6,302 bases of DNA from Verrucomicrobiota bacterium. Lineage in GTDB: Bacteria > Verrucomicrobiota > Verrucomicrobiia > Opitutales > Opitutaceae. The stretch is taken from assembly GCA_003694825.1 (NCBI GenBank), contig RFJS01000233.1, forward strand, positions 1 to 6,302, in the 5' to 3' direction. A model generated the notes under the pieces. It did no database searches, had not been told where the DNA came from, and worked only from the letters and a program-made list of their open reading frames with translations. Numbering within the stretch: the first letter of the stretch is position 1; each line of letters begins with the position of its first letter. A program made the position numbers and the translations under genes. Positions 1-6,302 of the stretch are shown piece after piece.

Positions 1-10
1 CTGGCCGTGC

Positions 11-2146
11 TCAGCCGAAGCCGAGGGCGCGCCCCCCCTGGTAGACGATGAATGCCAGGAGCCAGGCGGTCCCCGTCATGTAGCCGAGCTGAAAGAGCGG
101 CCACCGCCACGAGTTCGTCTCGCGCCGCACCACGGCCAGCGTGCTGATGCACTGCATGGCGAAAACATAGAAGATCATCAGCCCGAAACAAACCAGCGGC
201 GTGAAAACCGGGCGACCATCCGGCCATTTCGCGTCGAGCAGCGCCTCGCGCAAGGGCCGCGCGTCGGCCTCGGCATCTTCCCCGACGGAATAGATGACAG
301 CCATGGTGCTGACGAAGACCTCGCGGGCGGCGAGCGAGCTGATCAGGCCGATGCCGATCTGCCAGTTGAAACCGAGCGGCTCGATCGCCGGCTCGAGGAG
401 GTGCCCGGCTCGTCCGGCGACGCTGTGCGCAATCGGTGATTCGCCCTCGGGCAGCGGCTCAGCCGGCTTCGGATAGGTGGTCAGGAACCACAGAACGATG
501 GAGATGCCCAGAATGATTGTGCCCGCCCGGCGAACGAACATCCACGCGCGCTCGAACATCTGTATCAACACCGCGCGCAGCGACGGCAGCCGGTAGGGCG
601 GCAGCTCCATGATCATCAGCGGCGGCGTTCCCTTGAGCAGCGTTTTCTTGAACAACCCGGCGAAGAAAAACGCGCCCACGGTGCCGAGCACATACATCAG
701 CAACATCAATCCCGCCTTCTGCAGCGGCGGCACGTTTTCCGAGGGAAACATCGCCGCAATGAGCAGAATGTAGACGGGCAGGCGCGCCGAGCAGCTCATC
801 AGCGGCGCCACCAGTATCGTGACCAGACGGTCTTTCGGCTCCTCGATGGTGCGCGTCGCCATGATCCCGGGAATCGCGCAGGCGTAGGAGCTGAGCAGCG
901 GGATGAACGACTTCCCGTTGAGCCCGACGCGGCTCATCAGCCGGTCCATGATAAAGGCCGCCCGCGCCATGTAGCCGGTGGACTCGAGCAGGCCAATGAA
1001 AAAGAAAAGGATGAGGATCTGCGGGAGAAAGATGATGACGCCGTTGACGCCCGCGATGACGCCATCGGTGATGAGGTCGCGCAAATCACCCGGCGGCATG
1101 GATCGCGTGACGGCGTCCGAGAGGCTCCCCATCATGCCGTCGATCATGTTCATCGGGACCTCGGCCCAGCTGAAGATCGACCAGAAAAGCAGCCCCATGA
1201 CGCCGATGAGCGCCGCCCAGCCCCAGAAGCGGTGCAGCAGCACGGCATCGAGCCGGTCCGAGAGGCTCGGTCCGTGCCCCACCCCGCGCCGCACGACCGT
1301 CGCGCACAACTCACTGATCGCAGCGTAGCGGGCTCCGACGAGCGCGCCCCGCCAGTCAAACCCGTCCGCCTTCCAGGTCGCCGTCCAGCGCTCCAGTGCC
1401 TCGCGGGCCGCTTCCGGCACGCCCTGGGAGCCGGGCACGGCCGCGCCGTCCTGCTCGGTGAGCAGCAGCATGGCCTCGCTGATCGCGCGCGGCGAGGGCT
1501 CGGCTCCGTCCCTGCGGGTCGCCCCCCGGGCGATTTCGTGCACCGCCTCGCGCATCCGGTCCGGAATCGGCGCCTTGAAGGTCGACGGGCGCAGATCGGC
1601 GCGGCTCATGGCGAGCCTCAGCTCGGTGATGCCCTTGCCGTTGACCGCCTCACACGGGATGACGGGAACGCCGAGGCGCGCCTCGAGCTGCTTCGGATCG
1701 ATCTCCACGCCGTTGGCCGCGGCGAGATCCATCATGTTCAGGACGATGATGGCGGGATGCCCCAGCTCGAGGATCTGGGTGGCGAGATAGAGGTTGCGCT
1801 CGAGGTTGCTGGCATCGAGCACGCAGATCACCCGGTCCGGCGGCGGCGTGTCCGGCCGGCGCCCGAGCAGCACATCGCGCAGGATGGCTTCATCCGGGGA
1901 GCGGGCCGCCAGACTGTAGGAGCCGGGCAGGTCGATAATCTGAAGGCGGCGTCCATGCTGCGAGAAACACTCGCCGACTTTCTTTTCGACGGTGACACCC
2001 GGGTAGTTGCCCACCTTCTGGCGCAGGCCGGTGAGGGCGTTGAAGAGCGTCGTCTTGCCGCAGTTGGGATTGCCCACCAGCGCAAAGACCATGCCCTGCT
2101 TTGCCTGACGGGCGGATTTCTGATCGGTGGGGGGGACCGTTTCCAT
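11..2146 (-). CDS. feoB: Ferrous iron transporter FeoB (GTP-gated inner-membrane permease)
   Basis: FeoB imports Fe2+ across the cytoplasmic membrane, using a cytosolic G domain fused to a membrane core. Numbering from the ATG at 2146 (711 residues), the G motifs are GNPNCGKT (25-32), NYPGVT (47-52), DLPG (72-75), NMMD (137-140) and a G5-like CEAVNGKG (165-172). A helical linker follows, then hydrophobic segments from about residue 309. Family signatures of the two gate repeats are SYACAIPG (420-427) and SCSARLP (451-457), followed by LAAREVFVST (605-614) and FAMQCIST near the C-terminus. Length is normal, and no FeoC-like cysteine tail is seen. The start is uncertain. The frame opens at a TTG at 2188, overlapping feoA by 17 bases, but its GGAGG (2189-2193) touches the TTG with no spacing. 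The ATG at 2146 has no clear ribosome site, and a third start at 2092 would leave only five residues before the P-loop. Identity is near certain; the start is not. Confidence 0.96.
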   Translation of the reverse strand: METVPPTDQKSARQAKQGMVFALVGNPNCGKTTLFNALTGLRQKVGNYPGVTVEKKVGECFSQHGRRLQIIDLPGSYSLAARSPDEAILRDVLLGRRPDTPPPDRVICVLDASNLERNLYLATQILELGHPAIIVLNMMDLAAANGVEIDPKQLEARLGVPVIPCEAVNGKGITELRLAMSRADLRPSTFKAPIPDRMREAVHEIARGATRRDGAEPSPRAISEAMLLLTEQDGAAVPGSQGVPEAAREALERWTATWKADGFDWRGALVGARYAAISELCATVVRRGVGHGPSLSDRLDAVLLHRFWGWAALIGVMGLLFWSIFSWAEVPMNMIDGMMGSLSDAVTRSMPPGDLRDLITDGVIAGVNGVIIFLPQILILFFFIGLLESTGYMARAAFIMDRLMSRVGLNGKSFIPLLSSYACAIPGIMATRTIEEPKDRLVTILVAPLMSCSARLPVYILLIAAMFPSENVPPLQKAGLMLLMYVLGTVGAFFFAGLFKKTLLKGTPPLMIMELPPYRLPSLRAVLIQMFERAWMFVRRAGTIILGISIVLWFLTTYPKPAEPLPEGESPIAHSVAGRAGHLLEPAIEPLGFNWQIGIGLISSLAAREVFVSTMAVIYSVGEDAEADARPLREALLDAKWPDGRPVFTPLVCFGLMIFYVFAMQCISTLAVVRRETNSWRWPLFQLGYMTGTAWLLAFIVYQGGRALGFG

Positions 2147-2171
2147 GGGGGGAGAGTTTTCAGGCGCCGCC

Positions 2172-2402
2172 TCAGCCGACCGGCTCAACCTCCACCCGCT
2201 CGGCTTCCGCTTTTCTCAGAGAAAGCAAATATCCGCGCACCTCGATTTCGATCGGATCGCCCAGTGGGGCGCGACGCACGAGGCGGATCGCCGTCCCCGG
2301 TGTGAGCCCCATCTCGCGCAGACGCACAAAGGTGCCTCCGTCGAGCGGGAGCGCCTTGAGCGTAGCCATACCTCCCGCCGGCAGTTCAGAGAGCTTCGCC
2401 AT
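2172..2402 (-). CDS. feoA: FeoA, second copy (conventional SH3-like ferrous iron transport accessory protein)
   Basis: This is a small cytosolic protein of 76 residues, the usual FeoA size. FeoA proteins have an SH3-like fold and are needed for FeoB activity, probably by contacting its cytosolic domain. Visible family features are the opening LSELPAG (4-10), RLREMGLTPG (27-36) and the closing beta strands around GDPIEIEVRGYLLSLRKAEA (48-67). There are no cysteines. The open frame continues upstream to 2510, but the conserved domain begins directly after the ATG at 2402, and the extra upstream residues overlap the preceding feoA, so 2402 is the chosen start. No strong ribosome binding site precedes it. 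It lies 32 bases after the first feoA, and its 3' end carries a GGAGG just before the TTG that could open feoB. This fits a single feoA-feoA-feoB transcript. Confidence 0.93.
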   Translation of the reverse strand: MAKLSELPAGGMATLKALPLDGGTFVRLREMGLTPGTAIRLVRRAPLGDPIEIEVRGYLLSLRKAEAERVEVEPVG

Positions 2403-2434
2403 GACGATCCGACCGTTCCATTCCCGGAAAGCCC

Positions 2435-2692
2435 TCAGGCCCCGGGGAACAGCGGCTCCACATGAATGCTGTCGGCCAGCATCTTGTGCACCGCGACACG
2501 CGCGCCACACACTTTACAGACGAGGGATTGTTCTCCGCCAATTCGGCTGATCACGGCCGACTCGCAAAAGCCGATTTCGCGAAGACGCTGACATTGCGCG
2601 TCGTTGCCCTCGAGACGATGCACGCGCCCTTCGAAACCGGCCGGCAGCCGGGAGAGCGGGATCGTGTAAGCTGTGGATGACGCCGTTGCCAT
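2435..2692 (-). CDS. feoA: FeoA-domain protein, first copy, with four cysteines including a CxxC pair
   Basis: This 85-residue FeoA-family protein is first in the iron uptake cluster. The FeoA core is clear: IPLSRLPAGFEGRV (11-24), RLREIGFCESA (36-46) and the terminal strand and helix region VCGARVAVHKMLADSIHVEP (61-80). Unlike the second FeoA, it has cysteines at 34, 43, 59 and 62, the last two forming CKVC, plus histidines at 25 and 69. That cluster could hold a metal or a redox disulfide, but this is inference; the family is not generally known to bind a cofactor. The start at 2692 puts the domain about ten residues in. A longer in-frame start at 2758 would add 22 non-conserved residues and place the palindrome at 2721-2743 inside the gene, which seems less likely. 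No clear ribosome site precedes either start. A regulatory rather than accessory role is possible. Confidence 0.88.
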   Translation of the reverse strand: MATASSTAYTIPLSRLPAGFEGRVHRLEGNDAQCQRLREIGFCESAVISRIGGEQSLVCKVCGARVAVHKMLADSIHVEPLFPGA

Positions 2693-2720
2693 GATGAGCA
2701 CCGGCACAGAAGGGAAACTG

Positions 2721-2743
2721 AGACTCGATTTCAAATCGAATCT
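2721..2743. promoter_or_regulatory. Palindromic operator candidate upstream of feoA-feoA-feoB
   Basis: A perfect 7-1-7 inverted repeat (2725-2739; arms TCGATTT and AAATCGA around C2732) extends to 23 bases with 10 of 11 base pairs matching. The only mismatch is C2724 against A2740. It ends 28 bases before the first feoA start. The 7-1-7 geometry is that of Fur-family boxes, and feo operons are commonly repressed by Fur or by DtxR-type regulators. The bases, however, match the E. coli Fur consensus poorly, so the regulator is unknown. With a one-base centre, AT-rich arms and no T-tract, it does not look like a terminator. On the minus strand a weak extended -10 candidate, TGCAAAAAT (2765-2757), lies just upstream. 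If real, it would put the transcription start near 2750 and the palindrome immediately downstream of it. No convincing -35 accompanies it. Confidence 0.6.
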
Positions 2744-2808
2744 TCGCGATCCCGCCATTTTTGCAGAAACTTCTCGGACGAATTAGCGCAGCTTTCCCCG
2801 TGCCCGCC

Positions 2809-4902
2809 TCAGGTCAGCCAGAGGTAGCTGCTGACCCCGCGCGGGTAGTAGCGGCTGCCGACGGCGCGGCCTTCGCTGGCGAGAATCTGATCGCAGAATG
2901 CCATCGGTCCGCAACCCGGCCCGCGCAGCCATTCGGCGTGCGCCGTGTCGGCGCGTCCGGCGTCCGGCGGAAGCGCCTTTGGAAAGAGTTCGCGCACGAG
3001 GTGCTGGGCGATGGCGACCTTGCTGATCCAGGTGTTGTCGCTGGTGCTGCTGATCTTCCAGCCACCGGTGGGCTCGTGGAGGCAAACACCGGGCTGGAGC
3101 GCGTTGGCGAGATGAGTCTCGAGGCGGTCGAGGAGCGGCCCGAGACGTCCCTCGCGGCGCAGCTCTTCGTCCATGCCGAGGCAGTGCAGGAAGACGAGCC
3201 CCTCGGCGGCGGGCAGGATGCGCGATCGATTGCCGCCTTCGAAGACGGCGGGAAACATGCCGGTGTCGGTCTCGAACTGGGCACAGATCGATTCGACGCC
3301 GAGCCGGATGGCCTCGTCGGCCGCCTCGGCCTCGCCTTCATCACCGAGGCGCATGAAGGCGCGCTCGAGAAGCACCCACGCCGCCACGGCCTTGACGGCG
3401 ATGTAGAGATTGTTGCGCGCCTGGCCGAGGCTGACGTCGAGGCTGTCGTAGGTGGTGATCTCGGCGCCGTCTTCGCCGCAGCGGTCGGAATCGCACTTGA
3501 GGATGCCGTTCCGCTTCGCCGGATCGGGATGATCGCGCCGACGCAGGCTCTCGGCGCAGGCGCGGATCGTCCGGGCGTGGTGCTTGAGCCAGGCGTGATC
3601 CCCGGTCTTTTCCACGTAGGTGACGGCACAACAGATCCAGTTGAGCAGCTCCTCCATGGTCATGTGCGAGAAGCAGCCGGTGACGCCGGTGCATTCATAG
3701 CTGGAGTGCCCCGGCCGGCTGAACTGGTCGACCACGCCCATGTCGTGGGTGAAGGAGAGGCCGCCATCGGCCCACCCGCCCTCGGGCAGGCGCACGCGAT
3801 CGGTGTAGGCGTAGCGCTCGACGTAGAGATCGAGGATGTCGCGCACCGCCCACGGATGCCAGGCCAGCTCGAAGAAGAGCTGATCCACCGCAAGATCGAA
3901 TGTATTCATCATTCGATACTCGCCCTCGTTGACAACCCACCAGCGGCGGCCGTCCTCGGCGACGAGCATTTCGGTGCTGCCGAGGTAGCTGTGCGTGGCC
4001 TGGGCCACGATCCACTGCTGGTCGGCGGAGAGGCCGCTGGCCCGCAGCTCGCGGTCGCGCTCGGCGGCGGTGGCGACCGCCTCATCGAAGTTCTCCAGCG
4101 CCGAGGTGAGGACGTGCCCGAGGGTGTCGAAAAACTGCGAGTAGTAGAAGTGCGTCCGCAACGAAGTGGTGATGCGGGCGCTGTTGAAGAAGCCGAGGGC
4201 GATGGGGAAGCTGGCCTTCTCTCCCGCCGGCACTTCGAAAATCAGGCCGCACTCGGTGCCGATCCCATGCTGCCCCCGCTCGTCGAGGTAGCGCGGGTTG
4301 AAAAGGTCGAAGGCCTGCCGCGGCTTCACGTTGTCCGCCGGCCAGGTGGCGAAGCCGTAGTGGTTCCCGCGCGAGAAGCCGCAGAGGTGCGTGTGAAAGT
4401 CCCCCATGTAGCGCCACTCCTGATCCGGATCATGGATACCGAAAACGAGCTCGACGGGGACATCCATGTGCGCGTTGTCGATTTCCAGGCGGGCGAAGAC
4501 GGCGGGCACGAGCAGGCGGCGGGCCTCGTCTTCATCGAGCTCATCCGGATCCTCGATCCGCCGAAACGGTGTGGCGATGGAGAAAACCATGGCCTGCGCC
4601 ATCCACCGGTCCGTGGCCCAGCCGAGTGAGCGCCCGTAGCGTCCTTCCGGCAGCACGCGCACATCCCCCTCACCCATCGGGGCATCGGGATCGCCGGTGA
4701 AGTCGACCGCCCGGTTCTGGCGCTCCGCAAAGAAAGGCAGCAGCGCCCACGGCTCACCGGCGTATCGATACCCTACATACACGTTCTGCCGGGCCGGCCG
4801 GCCGAGCGACTGGCCGAAACCGCCGGGCGCGCCATGCAGGCCCAGCGTGAAACTGGCGAACGCACCGAGGGGGGCGTGTTGCGTGTGGTAGCTGTGTTTC
4901 AT
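2809..4902 (-). CDS. Glycoside hydrolase family 52 protein (beta-xylosidase family)
   Basis: Family GH52 enzymes are retaining beta-xylosidases that release xylose from xylo-oligosaccharides. Recognition comes from similarity, recalled from memory, to the Geobacillus XynB2 type: HAPLGAFASFTLG near residue 9, ARQNV at 37-41, NEGEYRMMNTFDL at 325-337, VDQLFFEL at 339-346, SFTHDMGV at 383-390, TTYDSLDVSLGQARNN at 483-498 and GGWKISSTS near the C-terminus, ending YYPRGVSSYLWLT. The Geobacillus nucleophile E335 and acid/base D495 are 160 residues apart. Here E326 (codon 3925-3927) and D486 (codon 3445-3447) sit in the same motifs with the same 160 spacing, so the enzyme is probably active. At 697 residues it is full length. 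No signal peptide is seen, suggesting cytoplasmic hydrolysis of imported oligosaccharides. The ATG aligns with the family N-terminus and overlaps the rnhB stop in ATGA. Exact substrate is inferred only from the family. Confidence 0.93.
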   Translation of the reverse strand: MKHSYHTQHAPLGAFASFTLGLHGAPGGFGQSLGRPARQNVYVGYRYAGEPWALLPFFAERQNRAVDFTGDPDAPMGEGDVRVLPEGRYGRSLGWATDRWMAQAMVFSIATPFRRIEDPDELDEDEARRLLVPAVFARLEIDNAHMDVPVELVFGIHDPDQEWRYMGDFHTHLCGFSRGNHYGFATWPADNVKPRQAFDLFNPRYLDERGQHGIGTECGLIFEVPAGEKASFPIALGFFNSARITTSLRTHFYYSQFFDTLGHVLTSALENFDEAVATAAERDRELRASGLSADQQWIVAQATHSYLGSTEMLVAEDGRRWWVVNEGEYRMMNTFDLAVDQLFFELAWHPWAVRDILDLYVERYAYTDRVRLPEGGWADGGLSFTHDMGVVDQFSRPGHSSYECTGVTGCFSHMTMEELLNWICCAVTYVEKTGDHAWLKHHARTIRACAESLRRRDHPDPAKRNGILKCDSDRCGEDGAEITTYDSLDVSLGQARNNLYIAVKAVAAWVLLERAFMRLGDEGEAEAADEAIRLGVESICAQFETDTGMFPAVFEGGNRSRILPAAEGLVFLHCLGMDEELRREGRLGPLLDRLETHLANALQPGVCLHEPTGGWKISSTSDNTWISKVAIAQHLVRELFPKALPPDAGRADTAHAEWLRGPGCGPMAFCDQILASEGRAVGSRYYPRGVSSYLWLT
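4899..4902 (-). other. ATGA start/stop overlap joining rnhB to the GH52 gene
   Basis: Reading the minus strand, the four bases are ATGA: the ATG opens the GH52 gene and the TGA closes rnhB. Such overlaps usually mean one transcript and translational coupling by terminating ribosomes. The bases upstream include AAAAAGG, but it lies only one base before the ATG, too close for a normal ribosome binding site. This makes re-initiation more plausible than independent initiation. Confidence 0.8.
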
Positions 4903-5888
4903 GCCTTTTTGGAGATGGGGGTGATTCTGTCGGCGGTGGGGGACGGAGCGCGGTCGGCCCGCGGCGCGGCGTCTGCCGGCGGTGGCGGAAGATCAAACTC
5001 GGGTTCAGCGACTTTCATACGGCTCCAGGGCCGCCGGGACGGCGATGGATCGACAGTGGGCGGCGTGGTGTCGCCGGCCGCGCCAGACTCCGCCTCCGCA
5101 TCATCGCAGGCGCCGACATCCTCGCGGATGAAGTCCATCACTGTCTGGTTTCGATCGTCCGCCTTTTCCTCGAGGAAGGTGCGGATGAACAGGCTGCGAT
5201 GGTGCGGCGTCGGACCGCCGGCGAGCAGTGCCTCGCGGTGCCGCGCGGTGGCGTAGCCCTTGTGCGCGGCGAATCCGTAACCCGGCACCTCGACATCGAG
5301 CGCCTCCATGATCCGGTCCCGCGTGACCTTGGCGACGATCGAGGCCATGGCGATGACGAGGGAGCGGCTGTCTCCCTTGACGATGCCCCGGTGCGGGAAA
5401 CCGAGCCCGCGCACGCGCCGGCCGTCGATGAGGATTTTCCAGTCGCTGATGCACTGGCCGGGCTGGAGATCAGGCGGATTGTCGTAGGTGAAAAGTGGAT
5501 CCGGCGGATGCGGCTGGATCTGCCCGAGCGAGAGTGCCGCTTCGATGGCGCGGCGCATGGCGAGCCGGGTGGCGCCGAGGATGTTTTCCTGCTCGATTTC
5601 TTCCACGGTCGCGATGCCGGGAGCGAAGAGGATGCGGTGCTCGCTCATGAGCCACTCCATGCGCTCGTAGATCTGCAGCCGGCGGGCGACACTGAGCTGC
5701 TTGGAGTCGTTGATGACCGAGGTGTGCCGGCGGCACCAGTCGCTGTTGAGAAACTCGGCGTTGACGAGGACAGCGCCCGCGACCACCGGGCCGGCAAGCG
5801 CCCCGCGGCCGGCCTCGTCCACCCCGATCAGGCCGTAGCAGTCACGCACGGCGCGCAGATCGTGTCCACGGAGTCGGGGGCGGGCCAT
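4899..5888 (-). CDS. rnhB: Ribonuclease HII with internal insertion and long C-terminal extension
   Basis: RNase HII cuts RNA in RNA-DNA hybrids and starts removal of single ribonucleotides from DNA. Visible motifs are GVDEAGRGALAGPVVAGAV (22-40), INDSKQLS (59-66), the second acidic site at LIDGRR (153-158), KGDSRSLVIAMASIVAKVTRD (171-191), YGFAAHKGYATARHREAL (204-221) and HHRSLF (229-234). The four metal-binding acids are D24, E25, D155 and D173, with D155 to D173 spaced as in the E. coli enzyme. At 329 residues it is much longer than the roughly 200 typical of the family. Part of the excess is an insertion of about 28 residues (roughly 122-150). The rest is a tail from about 245 rich in Asp, Ala and Pro with a PPPP run, which looks disordered. 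It follows rnhC by 33 bases and overlaps the GH52 start. No strong ribosome site precedes the ATG at 5888, but the family N-terminus supports it. Confidence 0.94.
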   Translation of the reverse strand: MARPRLRGHDLRAVRDCYGLIGVDEAGRGALAGPVVAGAVLVNAEFLNSDWCRRHTSVINDSKQLSVARRLQIYERMEWLMSEHRILFAPGIATVEEIEQENILGATRLAMRRAIEAALSLGQIQPHPPDPLFTYDNPPDLQPGQCISDWKILIDGRRVRGLGFPHRGIVKGDSRSLVIAMASIVAKVTRDRIMEALDVEVPGYGFAAHKGYATARHREALLAGGPTPHHRSLFIRTFLEEKADDRNQTVMDFIREDVGACDDAEAESGAAGDTTPPTVDPSPSRRPWSRMKVAEPEFDLPPPPADAAPRADRAPSPTADRITPISKKA

Positions 5889-5921
5889 CGGCGATCTCGT
5901 TCAGGGAACCCCGGGCGGCGT

Positions 5922-6302
5922 TCAGGCAGTGTGCCGCCACGCGGGCGGGGGTTTGGGCAGGGGCAGCTCGTCGAGCCGGCCTGCAGCTTCGAGGATCTGG
6001 TAGGCGGTGCGAAAGTGCAGTTTGGCGAATTCGCCGAGGGCACGGGCTCCGAATTTCTCGACGATCTTCGCCCCCTGCTCTTTCACGCGCGCGCTGGCGC
6101 CCTTGAGGAGCGGCTCGCCGAGCTTGTCGGAGAGGCGTTTGATGACGCGCACAAACTCGGCGCGGGCGCAGACCGACGCGGCGGCGACCACCGGATCGTC
6201 TTCGGCACGGGTGCGCATGCGCAGCTCGAATCCCTTCAGGCCGCGGCGCTCCAACTCCTTCTGCACGAGCGGTTCCTTGCTGAACTGGTCGAGCAGGCCC
6301 CA
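5922..6302 (-). CDS. rnhC: Ribonuclease HIII, C-terminal fragment (5' end beyond the window)
   Basis: The last 126 residues of an RNase HIII are visible and the frame stays open to the window edge; a GTG at 6266 lies inside the conserved domain and is not the true start. RNase HIII degrades the RNA of RNA-DNA hybrids and complements or replaces other RNases H. Recognition rests on DQFSKEPLV (third catalytic Asp, codon 6288-6290), RAEDDPVVAAASVCAR (last catalytic Glu, codon 6201-6203), a KGASARVKEQGAKIVEKFG segment and the terminal AKLHFRTAYQI. The Asp and Glu are 29 residues apart, against 30 in the Geobacillus enzyme (D202, E232, from memory). RNase HII ends with a different set of motifs (YGFAAHKGY, HHRSLF), present in the neighbouring gene, which argues against this being a second HII. 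The N-terminal substrate-binding domain and first two catalytic acids are out of view, so intactness cannot be judged. Confidence 0.88.
   Translation of the reverse strand, partial: WGLLDQFSKEPLVQKELERRGLKGFELRMRTRAEDDPVVAAASVCARAEFVRVIKRLSDKLGEPLLKGASARVKEQGAKIVEKFGARALGEFAKLHFRTAYQILEAAGRLDELPLPKPPPAWRHTA

Noticed and set aside
1232..2305. Plus-strand open frame of 357 codons opposite feoB and feoA
   Set aside because: It is an antisense shadow of the FeoB G domain and FeoA, with repetitive Arg/Ala/Gly composition and no recognisable domain.
2403..2510. N-terminal extension of the second FeoA up to 2510
   Set aside because: These residues lie outside the FeoA domain, overlap the end of the first feoA in another frame, and the conserved LSELPAG begins right after the ATG at 2402.
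2744..2808. A rho-independent terminator after the GH52 gene
   Set aside because: No GC-rich stem with a following T-tract can be found on the minus strand between the GH52 stop and the palindrome.
2761..4629. Plus-strand open frame of 622 codons opposite the GH52 gene
   Set aside because: It is antisense to a gene with clear family motifs, has biased low-complexity composition rich in Gly, Ala, Val and Glu, and resembles no family. Long antisense frames are expected in GC-rich genes.
4980..5030. Sliding-clamp or PCNA-binding motif in the RNase HII tail (around EPEFDLPPPP)
   Set aside because: It lacks the glutamine and the paired hydrophobic or aromatic residues of clamp-binding motifs; the resemblance is too weak to claim.
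6264..6266. GTG at 6266 as the start of a short separate gene
   Set aside because: The frame continues upstream through DQFSKEPL, a conserved RNase HIII segment containing a catalytic Asp, so the GTG is internal to rnhC.
1..6302. A defence, mobile or otherwise undescribed multi-gene system
   Set aside because: Every coding region belongs to a known family (RNase HIII, RNase HII, GH52, FeoA twice, FeoB). No transposase, integrase, toxin-antitoxin, repeat array or direct target repeats were seen.

Overview
All the genes read here lie on the minus strand, so the window is read from its right end to its left. The DNA is GC-rich with tightly packed genes. There are two gene groups: a ribonuclease H / glycosidase group (about 6302 to 2809) and a ferrous iron uptake group (about 2692 to 11). 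No RNA genes, insertion sequences, CRISPR arrays, prophage genes or long non-coding stretches are visible. The longest gap between genes is about 116 bases, between the glycosidase stop and the first feoA.

Ribonuclease group: the C-terminal part of an RNase HIII (rnhC, cut by the window edge) is followed after 33 bases by a complete RNase HII (rnhB). This rnhB carries an internal insertion and a disordered-looking tail of about 80 residues. Its stop codon overlaps the start of a 697-residue GH52 glycosidase (beta-xylosidase family) in an ATGA junction. GH52 is a small family, and this copy keeps both residues expected to be catalytic. No other sugar-use gene is visible.

Iron group: two non-identical feoA genes precede feoB. 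The first FeoA is unusual in having four cysteines, including a CxxC pair; the second is a conventional small SH3-like FeoA with none. FeoB is complete, with an N-terminal G domain and the conserved membrane core. A 23-base, nearly perfect palindrome with a 7-1-7 core lies just upstream of the first feoA. It is the best candidate for a metal-responsive operator controlling feoA-feoA-feoB.

Organism: the GC-rich genome, coexisting RNase HII and HIII, GH52 and doubled feoA would fit a free-living bacterium of the Verrucomicrobiota (for example Opitutales) or a related PVC lineage. This is an inference from gene content, not a sequence match, and is held with low to moderate confidence. Most of the window is recognisable housekeeping or transport. 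The points deserving a second look are the palindrome, the cysteine-bearing FeoA, the rnhC-rnhB tandem, the RNase HII extension and the coupling of GH52 to rnhB.
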